Positions 42,942 to 51,149 of a stretch of 64,000 bases of DNA are shown here, one piece after another (position 1 is the stretch's first letter; every line of letters starts with the position of its first letter). The notes under the pieces are model-generated. The model did no database searches. It saw only the letters and a program-made list of their open reading frames with translations, and had not been told where the DNA came from. This DNA comes from Verrucomicrobiota bacterium (GTDB taxonomy: Bacteria; Verrucomicrobiota; Verrucomicrobiia; Verrucomicrobiales; Verrucomicrobiaceae): NCBI GenBank assembly GCA_017301975.1, contig JAFLEI010000031.1, forward strand, positions 1 through 64,000. Reading direction: 5' to 3'. A program made the translations under genes and the position numbers.

Positions 42942-43474
42942 GACGGTTTCAGTTCATCGTACAGGGGGCGAAGTTCGCTGCGGAGCTTTTCAAGGGCGTA
43001 GCGGTAGCGGCTGGCGGCGGTGTTCAGGGGGATGCCCTGCACCTCGGCGATTTCTTCAAAGGTCAGGCCGTCCCAAAGCTTGAGCTGGGCGACGCTGCGC
43101 TGCTCCAGCGGCAGCAGAGCCAGAGCACGGGTGAGGCGCTGGGCGAGCTCCGCCTGATCCGGGTCTGCATGGGTGGCGAAGACCTCGACAGGAGCGGCCT
43201 CCTCCGCGTCCCGCCGCACGCGGTGCCGCCGCAGCCAGTCGATGGCGTGGTGGTGCGCCAGCCTGAGCAGCCAGGCGCGCACGTTGGCGATGCCCGGCGG
43301 GATGGTCTGACGTGCGAGTTTGATGAAAAACTCCTGCAGGAGGTCCTTGGCGTCCGCCTCGTTGCCGGTGAAACTGGTGAAATAATGGAACAGGCCCGCC
43401 GCATGGGCATCGTAGAGTTCGGGCAGTGTCGGGGCGGCGGGCATGCGGGGGGCAGTTTCACGGACAGGACGCAT
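42938..43474 (-). CDS. ECF RNA polymerase sigma factor
   Basis: A ~178-residue ECF sigma factor. Region 2: LYDAHAAGLFHYFTSFTG and DAKDLLQEFFIKLARQ; region 4: LPLEQRSVAQLKLWDGLTFEEIAEV then NTAASRYRYALEKLRSEL, a clear helix-turn-helix. I chose ATG 43474; 43444 is an alternative, and the longer upstream frame overlaps the promoter region. It is followed by a small membrane protein and a 524-residue exported protein, implying a cell-envelope response. Confidence 0.85.
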   Translation of the reverse strand: MRPVRETAPRMPAAPTLPELYDAHAAGLFHYFTSFTGNEADAKDLLQEFFIKLARQTIPPGIANVRAWLLRLAHHHAIDWLRRHRVRRDAEEAAPVEVFATHADPDQAELAQRLTRALALLPLEQRSVAQLKLWDGLTFEEIAEVQGIPLNTAASRYRYALEKLRSELRPLYDELKPS

Positions 43475-43593
43475 GGCGGCGAGATTTTTGTCTGCCCGAA
43501 ATTCCCCGGGCGGGCTTCCCTGCCAGTCACGGCACAAAATTACCCTTGTAATCCCCGCGTGCGGGAGCATCCTCAAACCCTACTTTTTTACGC

Positions 43594-43938
43594 ATGTCAC
43601 GTCCCCCCAATCGCGGTCCATCTCGCGGCGGCCCCGCCCGCCGCAGCGGCCCCCCTCGTCGCAACGGTCCTCCTCGCTTCATTCCACCACCACGTCCGCC
43701 GGAGCCGGTGGATGCCGGCAAGCAGAAGGAAGAAGCCATCGAACTCGAAGGCACCATCGCCGCCGTGCTCGCCGGCACGATGTTCCGTGTGAAGCTGCGC
43801 AACGGCCACGAAGTGCTCGCTCATATTTCCGGCAAGATGCGCAAGAAATTCATCCGTCTCGTCATCGGCGATGCGGTGAAGATTGAAATGTCACCCTATG
43901 ACATGGACAAGGCGCGCATCGTTTATCGCATCGGCTAA
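43594..43938 (+). CDS. infA: Translation initiation factor IF-1 with N-terminal extension
   Basis: A 114-residue protein: the C-terminal ~70 residues are IF-1 (ELEGTIAAVLAGTMFRVKLR, then GHEVLAHISGKMRKKFIRL and GDAVKIEMSPYD). The N-terminal ~45 residues are Arg/Pro/Gly-rich (SRPPNRGPSRGGPARR), an extension absent from typical 72-residue IF-1. The extension probably binds RNA or is disordered. The gene is followed 22 bp later by the exonuclease-like gene. Confidence 0.9.
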   Translation: MSRPPNRGPSRGGPARRSGPPRRNGPPRFIPPPRPPEPVDAGKQKEEAIELEGTIAAVLAGTMFRVKLRNGHEVLAHISGKMRKKFIRLVIGDAVKIEMSPYDMDKARIVYRIG

Positions 43939-43960
43939 GCTGTAGGCGGGCCTCGCGATC

Positions 43961-44512
43961 ATGGCTGGAGACATTGTTTATTTCGACCTCGAAACACGTC
44001 GCACCGCGAACGATGTCGGCGGCTGGGGCAACAAGCACAAGATGGGCATCTCCGTGGCGTGCACGTTCAGCACCAAGCAGAACGAGTACAGCATCTACAC
44101 GCAGGAGGAGACCCCGCTGCTCATCCGCCAGCTCAAGGAGGCGGATCTCGTTGTGGGGTTCAATCACATCGGCTTCGACTACGAAGTGCTCAAAGGGCAT
44201 GACCTGCTCTTTGACGCCACGGATCTGCCGCACAGTCTTGATCTGCTCATCGACCTCGAAAAGGTGCTGGGACACCGCATCAAGCTCGACGCTGTGGCTG
44301 CGGCCACGCTTGGCATGGGCAAGACCGCCGATGGTCTGGACGCGCTGAAATGGTGGCAGCAGGGAGAGGTGGCCAAGATCGCCGAATACTGCTGCTATGA
44401 CGTGAAGGTGACCAAGTGCGTGCATGAGTACGGCATGGAGCACGGGCATGTGAAGTACCATGACCGCAACGGCCGTGAGCAGACCGCGAAGGTGAACTGG
44501 AAACCGGTATGA
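43961..44512 (+). CDS. Ribonuclease H-like (DnaQ-type) 3'-5' exonuclease-like protein
   Basis: A 183-residue protein of the DEDD exonuclease fold. Candidate metal-binding residues: VYFDLET (D-E pair) at residues about 7-12, the second D in GFNHIGFDYEVL near 67, and a third in EYCCYDVKVTK near 145, where Y/D fits the DEDDy class. It is short and lacks helicase or polymerase domains. It overlaps the next gene by 4 bp (ATGA). It probably acts in RNA or DNA processing. Confidence 0.75.
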   Translation: MAGDIVYFDLETRRTANDVGGWGNKHKMGISVACTFSTKQNEYSIYTQEETPLLIRQLKEADLVVGFNHIGFDYEVLKGHDLLFDATDLPHSLDLLIDLEKVLGHRIKLDAVAAATLGMGKTADGLDALKWWQQGEVAKIAEYCCYDVKVTKCVHEYGMEHGHVKYHDRNGREQTAKVNWKPV

Positions 44513-44910
44513 GTCCGCTGCTCCGCCTGCTCCTGCGCGCCGGCTGGGCACCTCTGGTGGTCCTGATTTTTCATCAGAAGATCATGCGCACGCCCTGGCG
44601 GCAGCAGCTTGATTTCGTCATGCACTACAGCGGCGGAGTCGCCATTTCGTTCTTTCTCTGGCACGCGCTGGACTGCTTCGCGCATTGGTTTGGCCAGCTC
44701 ACTCCGTTCGCGCGCTATGTCTTCACCTTTGCGCTCGCGTGCACGGTGGGGTTGTTCTGGGAGTTCGCGGAACTCTTTTCCGATGTGGTCTATGGCACGC
44801 ACATTCAGCACAACGTTCGTGAAACCATGCGCGATCTCATCGCGGATGCCACGGGGGCGCTGACGACGCTGGTGCTGACGTGGGTGGTGAGGTGCTTCCG
44901 GAAAAAGTAG
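44509..44910 (+). CDS. Small polytopic membrane protein (DUF2238-like)
   Basis: A 133-residue protein with three or four membrane helices (WAPLVVLIFHQ, SGGVAISFFLWHAL, RYVFTFALACTVGLFWEFAEL, TTLVLTWVV). HYSGG-type and FWEFAEL segments resemble the DUF2238 (YjdF) family. It starts on the ATGA overlap with the exonuclease-like gene. Its stop lies at the edge of the palindromic element that follows. Confidence 0.65.
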   Translation: MSPLLRLLLRAGWAPLVVLIFHQKIMRTPWRQQLDFVMHYSGGVAISFFLWHALDCFAHWFGQLTPFARYVFTFALACTVGLFWEFAELFSDVVYGTHIQHNVRETMRDLIADATGALTTLVLTWVVRCFRKK

Positions 44911-45016
44911 CCTTGTTGCTGTGCAACAAGGAGGGGGGGCGCAACGGGAAGTGGCATGGACTACCGGAAGGTTCCGGTGTTGCGGAGCTGTCCTTGTTCC
45001 GCAGGAACAAGGCTAC
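44907..45016. repeat. Palindromic element with three hairpins (BIME/MITE-like)
   Basis: A 110-bp element bounded by inverted repeats GTAGCCTTGTT (44907-44917) and AACAAGGCTAC (45006-45016). Inside are three stem-loops: CCTTGTTGC/GCAACAAGG (44911-44931), ACCGGAA/TTCCGGT (44963-44978) and CCTTGTTCC/GGAACAAGG (44992-45012). It lies between the convergent genes ending at 44910 and 45019, so it may also serve as a bidirectional terminator. Confidence 0.85.
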
Positions 45017-45018
45017 TT

Positions 45019-45255
45019 TCAGCCGCCGGCCAGCCAGGTCTGAAACGCAGCCTCTGCACGCTGCACCATCTCGGCCTGATTGCGGCGCAGATCGCTGAAC
45101 TGATTCCACGCTGTCAGATCCTGTTTGGAGCCGGTGCCTTCGATCTCGGCGATGAATTCCGTGACCAGATCCAGCTGGTCGCTGTGCTGCTCGCGCAGGT
45201 AGGTTTTGCAGGCCACGCCCGTCTCATGCAGTCGATTTTTGGTTCCAAGTGCCAT
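45019..45255 (-). CDS. Small hypothetical soluble protein
   Basis: A 78-residue, acidic and helical protein (LREQHSDQLDLVTEFIAEIE, RRNQAEMVQRAEAAFQTWLA) with no signal peptide and no recognised motif. The start is ATG 45255. It lies convergent to the DUF2238-like gene, with the palindromic element between them, and divergent from the DUF1501 gene that follows. It is possibly expressed from the region shared with that gene's promoter. Confidence 0.5.
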   Translation of the reverse strand: MALGTKNRLHETGVACKTYLREQHSDQLDLVTEFIAEIEGTGSKQDLTAWNQFSDLRRNQAEMVQRAEAAFQTWLAGG

Positions 45256-45371
45256 TGGGTATTGATAAGGTGGTTGGGTGGCTGTGCAACCGAGACTCCG
45301 GCTTCCAGTTCACCAGGAACAGGGGGTATTTGACGCAATCTCCGCCCGGGTTCGCACGTTTCATCCACCGC

Positions 45372-46790
45372 ATGACCACGCCCGCCTTCCTTGATGTCTC
45401 CCGCCGCCAGTTTTTCCGGCAGTCCGGGCTGGGACTGGGCTCGATGGCTCTGGGGTCGATGCTCGCGCGGGATCTTCCGGCTGCTGCAGCTCTGGCGGGG
45501 CCGCGACCGCATTTTGCGCCGAAGGCGAAGCACATCATCTACCTGCACATGATCGGCGCGCCCTCGCAGCTTGATCTGTATGACTACAAGCCGCTGCTGC
45601 AGAAGATGGATGGGCAGACCTGCCCGGCGGAGCTGACCAAGGGCAAGCGCTTTGCCTTCATCGGCGGAGAGATGAAGCTGGCGGGCACGGAGTTCAAATT
45701 TCAGCGGCATGGCCAGAGCGGGCTAGAGCTGAGCGAGCTGCTGCCGCACCTCGGCACCGTGGCGGATGACATCTGCGTGGTGAAATCCCTGCATACGAAT
45801 GAGATCAATCACGCCCCCGCTCAGATGTTTTTGCACACCGGCTTCGGTCAAGGCGGGCGGCCCAGCCTGGGGGCGTGGGTCACCTACGGTCTGGGTACGG
45901 AGAACCGGGACCTGCCCGCCTACGTGGTCCTGCAGTCCGGGCCTCCCGGCGGGGCGGGCTCAACGCTCTGGAGCACCGGCTTCCTGCCCAGCGTGTATCA
46001 AGGCATCCCGTTTCGGGGCAGCGGCGAGCCCGTGCTGTTCCTGGGTAATCCGCCGGGACAAAGCCCGAAAGACCGCCGGCATGTGCTGGATGCGGTGAAG
46101 TCGCTCAATGAGCAGCAGCTTGACCTCGTGGGAGATCCTGAGATCGCCACGCGGATCAGCCAGTACGAAATGGCCTACCGCATGCAGACCAGCGTGCCGG
46201 AGCTGATGGACATCTCCCGGGAAAACAAGGTCACGCTGGACATGTACGGCGCGCAGCCCGGCACGGCCTCCTTTGCCAACAACTGCCTGCTGGCCCGCCG
46301 GCTGATCGAGCGGGGCGTGCGCATGGTGCAGCTGTTTGATTCTGACTGGGACCACCACGGCGGGCTCAAGCGCGCCCTCACTGCCAAAGCCAAAGATGTG
46401 GACCAGCCCATGGCGGCGCTGGTGCGCGACCTCAAGCAGCGCGGTCTGCTGGATGAGACCCTCGTGATCTGGGGCGGCGAATTTGGCCGCACCCCGCTGC
46501 GCCAGGGCAGCAATGGTGATGGGGTGAAAACCTCCCCGGGACGCGACCACCACAAAGACGCCTACACGATGTGGATGGCCGGCGGCGGCACCCGGCCCGG
46601 CACGGTGTATGGCAAGACGGACGACTTCGGCTTCAACATTGCCGAAAATCCGGTCCATACGCACGATCTCAACGCGACGGTGCTGAGCCTGCTTGGACTT
46701 GATCATGAGCGCCTCACGTTCCGGTATCAGGGGCGTGATTTCCGGCTGACGGATGTGCACGGGGAGCTGGTGCCGGGGATTTTGGCGTGA
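45372..46790 (+). CDS. Tat-exported DUF1501 protein (second)
   Basis: A 472-residue DUF1501 protein. The twin-arginine motif is SRRQFFRQS near residue 10. It has HIIYLHMIGAPSQLDLYDYK, CVVKSLHTNEINHAP, SDWDHHGGLKR, WGGEFGRTPLRQGSNGDG and GRDHHKDAYTMWMAGGG, the family landmarks. I chose ATG 45372; an upstream frame to 45249 overlaps the leader. It belongs to a longer branch than the DUF1501 protein at 15992. No DUF1549/DUF1553 partner is adjacent. Its last 47 codons are repeated at 48186-48326. Confidence 0.88.
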   Translation: MTTPAFLDVSRRQFFRQSGLGLGSMALGSMLARDLPAAAALAGPRPHFAPKAKHIIYLHMIGAPSQLDLYDYKPLLQKMDGQTCPAELTKGKRFAFIGGEMKLAGTEFKFQRHGQSGLELSELLPHLGTVADDICVVKSLHTNEINHAPAQMFLHTGFGQGGRPSLGAWVTYGLGTENRDLPAYVVLQSGPPGGAGSTLWSTGFLPSVYQGIPFRGSGEPVLFLGNPPGQSPKDRRHVLDAVKSLNEQQLDLVGDPEIATRISQYEMAYRMQTSVPELMDISRENKVTLDMYGAQPGTASFANNCLLARRLIERGVRMVQLFDSDWDHHGGLKRALTAKAKDVDQPMAALVRDLKQRGLLDETLVIWGGEFGRTPLRQGSNGDGVKTSPGRDHHKDAYTMWMAGGGTRPGTVYGKTDDFGFNIAENPVHTHDLNATVLSLLGLDHERLTFRYQGRDFRLTDVHGELVPGILA

Positions 46791-46887
46791 GTGGGGGGCT
46801 CCTTCATAAAATGGTCTAGGGTGCAAATATTCGACAATCCCACCCGCAGATGCTCCTTGACCGTTCCATGTCGTTCTTCGTTCTTGC

Positions 46888-48144
46888 ATGCAGCCCATGT
46901 CGTTCGAATCCCATCCCCAAGGCCTGGAAATCGCCCGCCAGTTGATCGCAAAGGAAGCCGAGGAGCGCACGGGTTGCCTCGATCTGGGCAGGCTGGGCTT
47001 GAATGAACTGCCCGAGGAACTGCTGAAGCTGACGCACTTGCGGGTGTTGAATCTTGGGTATTACTGGCATGACCCGCAAATCAATGCGCGGCGTGCGACA
47101 GAGTCGTTTGATCAGTTCAGTTACTTGCGGCAGGGACTCAATGGCATTGAGGAGCTGACTCAGCTCACCTCACTCTGTTTATGGGGTGCGTGGATCAGCG
47201 ACCTCACACCGCTGGCGCAGCTCTCCAAGCTGACGAGTTTGTGTTGCAGCAATACGTCAGTCAGCGATTTGCAGCCGCTGGCGCAACTCAAAGCGTTGAC
47301 GAAACTACTGTGCTCCCAGACTCCGGTCGGAGACCTTGAGCCACTGGCCCGGCTGACTACACTAGCTGATCTGCATGTCTCCCAAACGTCTGTCTGCGAC
47401 CTTGAGCCACTGGCTCAGCTTTCCAAGTTGAAGAGTCTGGTCTGCTATCGCTCTCGAGTCCGTGATCTGCGGCCACTGGTCCGGCTTCCTGCACTAGAGA
47501 AGCTGGATATCTCCGAGACCGCAGTCAGTGAGTTGCAGCCGCTGGCAAGTCTTACGGAGCTGGACTGCTCCCGCTCAGATGTGAAAGACCTCCAGCCACT
47601 GGTTCAATCCACCGCATTGAAAAAACTGAACTGCTCGGACACACAGGTCAGCGACCTCGAGCCGCTGGCGCACCTGCACGCGTTGACAGAGCTCGACATT
47701 GACTTCACCCCGGTCAGGCATCTCCGACCACTGGCAAACCTTGTCAATCTGACCACGCTGATTTGTCGCGATACGAAGATCCGAAGCATCGAGCCGCTGG
47801 CAAAGCTCACCGCACTAACCTTGCTGATATGCTCACGTGTGGAAATCACCGATCTCCGGCCGCTGGCGCAGCTCACCGCACTGCAAGAACTGGATTGCGA
47901 CGGCACCTTTGTTTTCAATTTACGCCCGCTGGCTCAGCTACATGCTCTGACCACTCTGGACTGCACTGGCACCCTAGTGAGCGATCTTCAGCCACTGGAG
48001 CATCTGCAAGCACTGAAAAAGTTGAGGGCCTATCACAACCGGGTCAAGCAAATCCCTGCCTGGCTGGTGGAGCGCATGAGGACCGGAAAGATAGATGCGA
48101 TCCTGCCTCCGGACGCTCAACCTCAATCCGACGCTCCAGATTGA
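46888..48144 (+). CDS. Leucine-rich repeat protein (internalin-type repeats)
   Basis: A 418-residue protein. A ~55-residue N-terminal cap is followed by about 14 leucine-rich repeats of 21-23 residues with the pattern (V/I)SDLxPLAxLxxLxxLxCxxT, close to the internalin-type consensus, then a short C-terminal part. There is no signal peptide or membrane segment, so it would act in the cytoplasm or need another export route. LRR proteins bind partners. The gene looks less GC-rich than its neighbours, has no good ribosome site, and sits between two DUF1501 tails, suggesting acquisition. ATG 46897 is an alternative start. Confidence 0.78.
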   Translation: MQPMSFESHPQGLEIARQLIAKEAEERTGCLDLGRLGLNELPEELLKLTHLRVLNLGYYWHDPQINARRATESFDQFSYLRQGLNGIEELTQLTSLCLWGAWISDLTPLAQLSKLTSLCCSNTSVSDLQPLAQLKALTKLLCSQTPVGDLEPLARLTTLADLHVSQTSVCDLEPLAQLSKLKSLVCYRSRVRDLRPLVRLPALEKLDISETAVSELQPLASLTELDCSRSDVKDLQPLVQSTALKKLNCSDTQVSDLEPLAHLHALTELDIDFTPVRHLRPLANLVNLTTLICRDTKIRSIEPLAKLTALTLLICSRVEITDLRPLAQLTALQELDCDGTFVFNLRPLAQLHALTTLDCTGTLVSDLQPLEHLQALKKLRAYHNRVKQIPAWLVERMRTGKIDAILPPDAQPQSDAPD

Positions 48145-48185
48145 GCATTCCACGAAAAAAGAGACTATTCGCGACAAACACTTCT

Positions 48186-48326
48186 GATGTCCACACCTAC
48201 GACCTCAACGCCACCATCCTCAACCTGCTGGGCCTCGATCACGAGCGTCTCACGTTCCGGTATCAGGGGCGGGATTTCCGGCTGACGGATGTGCATGGGG
48301 GGCTGGTGCCGGGGATTTTGGCGTGA
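48186..48326 (+). pseudogene. Stray 3' end of a DUF1501 gene
   Basis: Codes for 46 residues, VHTYDLNATILNLLGLDHER, then LTFRYQGRDFRLTDVHG and GILA with TGA at 48324-48326. It matches the end of the DUF1501 gene (46650-46790) without gaps; the last ~80 bp are nearly identical and the earlier part diverges. There is no start or Tat leader, so it is a 3' remnant of a second, diverged DUF1501 gene, or of a duplicated tail. Confidence 0.85.
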
Positions 48327-48428
48327 GGTGAGAACGACGCACGTCATCACAGAAAAGGGGTGACTGTTTGCCGTGAATCATCTAAAAAAGTCCCCATGCC
48401 AATCACTGGCATGTGAAACGTCTTTTTT

Positions 48429-49730
48429 ATGTTCATTCGCCTTGTACACGCCCCTTTGATGCTGCTGCTTGCAGGCCTGCTGTGCATGGCTGGGCCCGTG
48501 ATGGCGAAAAGTCTGAAGGAGACGCGTGCTGAGGCGGAGCAAGGAAATGCGGATGCCCAGTGCGCGCTGGGGCTGCGCTACGCCAGCGGGGATGGCGTCA
48601 AGGCGGATGCCGCCGCGGCCGTGGAGTGGTATCGCAAGGCTATCACCAAGGGGCACGTGGATGCGCAGCGCCGACTGGGAATGTGCTACCTGCTGGGCAA
48701 AGGGGTGCCGCAGGATGCGACGGAGGCGGTGAAGTGGCTGCAACTGGCGGCGGCGCAGAGTCATGTGGCGGCGATGAAGCAACTGGGAGTCTGCTACCGC
48801 CTGGGCACAGGCGTGACCAAGGACCTGGCCGAGGCGGTGAAGTGGCTGCGGCAGGCGGCGGAGCATGGTGATGCCGATGCGCAGATGGAGCTGGGCGTGG
48901 CCTATTTTGAAGGCGAGGGGGTGGAGCAGAACGCGGCGGAGGCGGTGAAATGGTTTCGCCGAGCCGCCGAGCAGGGCGATCTCACGGCCCAGAAGACCCT
49001 CGGCACCACGTATGCCCAAGGACTGCGCGTGCCGCCGGATCTGCAAGAAGCGGTGAAGTGGTTCCGCAAGGCGGCGGAAAAGGGCGATGCAGAAGGGCAA
49101 CTGCGGCTGGGCATGGCTTATTCCCTGGGCGCGGGTGTCCCCATGGATCTGAAACAGGCGGTCGGTCTGATCAGGAAGGCGGCGGCGCAGGAGTATGCCC
49201 TGGCGCAGCTTGAGCTGGGAGAGTGCCACATGCATGGGGTCGGCGTGCCGAAGGACCCTGCCGAGGCGGTGGTCTGGTATCGCAAGGCGGCAGAGCAGGG
49301 CGAGGCGCTCGCGCAGACGAAACTGGCGGCGGCCTACTTTGAGGGCACGGGCGTGGAATCGAACGTTGTGGATGCTGTCGAGTGGTTTCGCAAAGCGGCG
49401 GAGCAGGATTTTCCCATTGCCCAAGTCGGACTGGGAAGCTGCCTCCTCAGTGGCAAGGGGGTGGCCAAAGATGAGGCGCAGGCGATGAAGCTCTTTCGCG
49501 CTGCAGCGGAGCACGGCGATGCCGAGGGACAGTTTGCCCTGAGTCTGATGTACGAAAAAGGCGAGGGCGTGGAGAAGCAGCCGGTGGAGGCCCTGAAGTG
49601 GTGCCGCCTTGCTTCCCAGCAAGGCCATGACATCGCCTTCCTCCACCAGGCCACGCTTGAGGCGACCCTGACGCGGGAGCAGATCATCGAGGCCGCGCGG
49701 CTGGAGCGCGAATGGAGGCCGGCGAAGTAG
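48429..49730 (+). CDS. Exported Sel1-like repeat protein
   Basis: A 433-residue protein with a signal peptide (MFIRLVHAPLMLLLAGLLCM, cleavage near AMA) and ten Sel1-like repeats of 36 residues (pattern AxAQxxLGxxYxxGxGVxxD then AVxWxRKAAExG), followed by a short basic tail. Sel1 repeats are TPR-related helical hairpins that mediate protein-protein contact. The ATG at 48429 is supported by the signal peptide. It is probably periplasmic; the partner is unknown. Confidence 0.85.
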   Translation: MFIRLVHAPLMLLLAGLLCMAGPVMAKSLKETRAEAEQGNADAQCALGLRYASGDGVKADAAAAVEWYRKAITKGHVDAQRRLGMCYLLGKGVPQDATEAVKWLQLAAAQSHVAAMKQLGVCYRLGTGVTKDLAEAVKWLRQAAEHGDADAQMELGVAYFEGEGVEQNAAEAVKWFRRAAEQGDLTAQKTLGTTYAQGLRVPPDLQEAVKWFRKAAEKGDAEGQLRLGMAYSLGAGVPMDLKQAVGLIRKAAAQEYALAQLELGECHMHGVGVPKDPAEAVVWYRKAAEQGEALAQTKLAAAYFEGTGVESNVVDAVEWFRKAAEQDFPIAQVGLGSCLLSGKGVAKDEAQAMKLFRAAAEHGDAEGQFALSLMYEKGEGVEKQPVEALKWCRLASQQGHDIAFLHQATLEATLTREQIIEAARLEREWRPAK

Positions 49731-49899
49731 GCTGACAGGGCGCTGGCAGCATCCATGGAGGAGCGGCCCTTTCATCCATCCGCCGATGCTTCGGAAGTTT
49801 CGGGCGGGCGGGAACGTTTGGTGGAGAGCCCATGGGAGAGCCCCGGTGAGGCACCCCGCCACGCCTTGAGCCCAACCCACCCACCTGCCACGCACTGCC

Positions 49900-50151
49900 A
49901 TGAGTGATGATCCCGACAATCTCAGCAAGGACGGAGTCCCCTCACACCTTCCCACGCCGGAGCAGGAAGCGGGGAGCAGTTCAACGCTGGGTGCGGTGCT
50001 CTCCTTTGCCAGCCTCATCATGCTGGCGTTCATTCTGCGTCTCGCTGTGCCGAACGAGGACAACGCCATCGAGCTGGGCGTGCTGCTCATTGCGGTGGGC
50101 TTTGCGCAGATCTGGCTGATCTTCAACGTCCTGAAGTCGTTCCGGAAATGA
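49900..50151 (+). CDS. Small two-helix membrane protein, unknown
   Basis: An 83-residue protein: an acidic N-terminal region (SDDPDNLSKDGVPSHL) and two membrane helices (GAVLSFASLIMLAFILRLA and ELGVLLIAVGFAQIWLIF) ending FRK. I do not recognise a family. Confidence 0.6.
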   Translation: MSDDPDNLSKDGVPSHLPTPEQEAGSSSTLGAVLSFASLIMLAFILRLAVPNEDNAIELGVLLIAVGFAQIWLIFNVLKSFRK

Positions 50152-50207
50152 CGCGACGACGCAGGTTTGGCGTGAGAGGCCGCACGGGTGCGGCGTAGTC
50201 TTGGCGC

Positions 50208-51098
50208 ATGCCTGTTTCTCCACGCTTTCTTTCCTCGCTGCTGAGCCTCGCGCTCGCGGGCCTCGTTTCCGCCAAGGAGCCCTTCAAGCCCAATCTGGGC
50301 CCTGATCTGCCGCGCATCACCGTGACCTGCGGTGATGTGACGCTGCTGCTGCGCCAGGCCACGCAGTGGACGCCGGGGCGCATTGATTTTCGTGGCAAGG
50401 CGATGACGACGGAGAGCAGCGCCTACGGCACCGTGTTCTCGTTTCCAGACGTGGGCTTCATCGGCACGGCGCATCTGGAAAATGAGCCCGAGAAGATGCA
50501 GTCGCTCGCCTTCATTCTTGATGACAAGCTCCTGGAAACTCCCGCCGCCGAGCTCAAGGGAGGGACCTTTCGACTGGAGCGGAAGTCACGCATCCGGGCG
50601 TTTGACCTGACCAATGTCACCGAGATCCGCGACCAGCGCCTCTATGAGACCACCACCGTGCACACCGCCGAGGCGGTGCCGCTGAAGCTGGTGTACCATT
50701 TCATGCACGCCTGGCGGCCGACGGTCAGCGCCTTTCTGGCCGGTAGTGATGCCATGCCAGAAAATACCATCTCCGGCCCGCTGCGCGACGACGCGGAGGT
50801 GGTGAGGAAATTTTACATCAACCAGCGCGTGGACTGGATGGCGGTGTACGAGCCGCAGAGCGGGCAGTACGCCGTGTGTCGCCTGCTGCAGGCCCCCGAG
50901 GAGGGCGGGCACATTTCCACGATCTGGAACGTGCCGCCCACGTACCGCAAGTACTACCTGAAATGCTTCGAGGGAAAGACGGTGCCCGCCGGATTCACGG
51001 GTACCTGGCGCATGGTCACCGCCTTCGGCAGCAGTACTCCGGAAAGCTGGGAAAGCGGGGCGCGTGCGCTGGCTGCGGAGCTTCGAAAGCAGAATTAA
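50208..51098 (+). CDS. Exported hypothetical protein
   Basis: A 296-residue protein with a signal peptide (RFLSSLLSLALAGLVSA). The mature part is beta-rich (DLPRITVTCGDVTLLLRQ, GTVFSFPDVGFIG) and ends in a soluble domain. It belongs to no family I recognise. It directly precedes the sialidase-like gene (51 bp away) and so may help with polysaccharide use (inference). Confidence 0.6.
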   Translation: MPVSPRFLSSLLSLALAGLVSAKEPFKPNLGPDLPRITVTCGDVTLLLRQATQWTPGRIDFRGKAMTTESSAYGTVFSFPDVGFIGTAHLENEPEKMQSLAFILDDKLLETPAAELKGGTFRLERKSRIRAFDLTNVTEIRDQRLYETTTVHTAEAVPLKLVYHFMHAWRPTVSAFLAGSDAMPENTISGPLRDDAEVVRKFYINQRVDWMAVYEPQSGQYAVCRLLQAPEEGGHISTIWNVPPTYRKYYLKCFEGKTVPAGFTGTWRMVTAFGSSTPESWESGARALAAELRKQN

Positions 51099-51149
51099 GT
51101 CAGCATTCTGCCGCGAGTTTGAGGGGGCGGAGGACGTTGAGGGTTCTTC

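Noticed and set aside
47763..48326. Frame that would extend the DUF1501 tail upstream over the LRR gene
   Set aside because: Only the last ~46 codons match DUF1501; the rest is out of frame with the LRR gene and low-quality.
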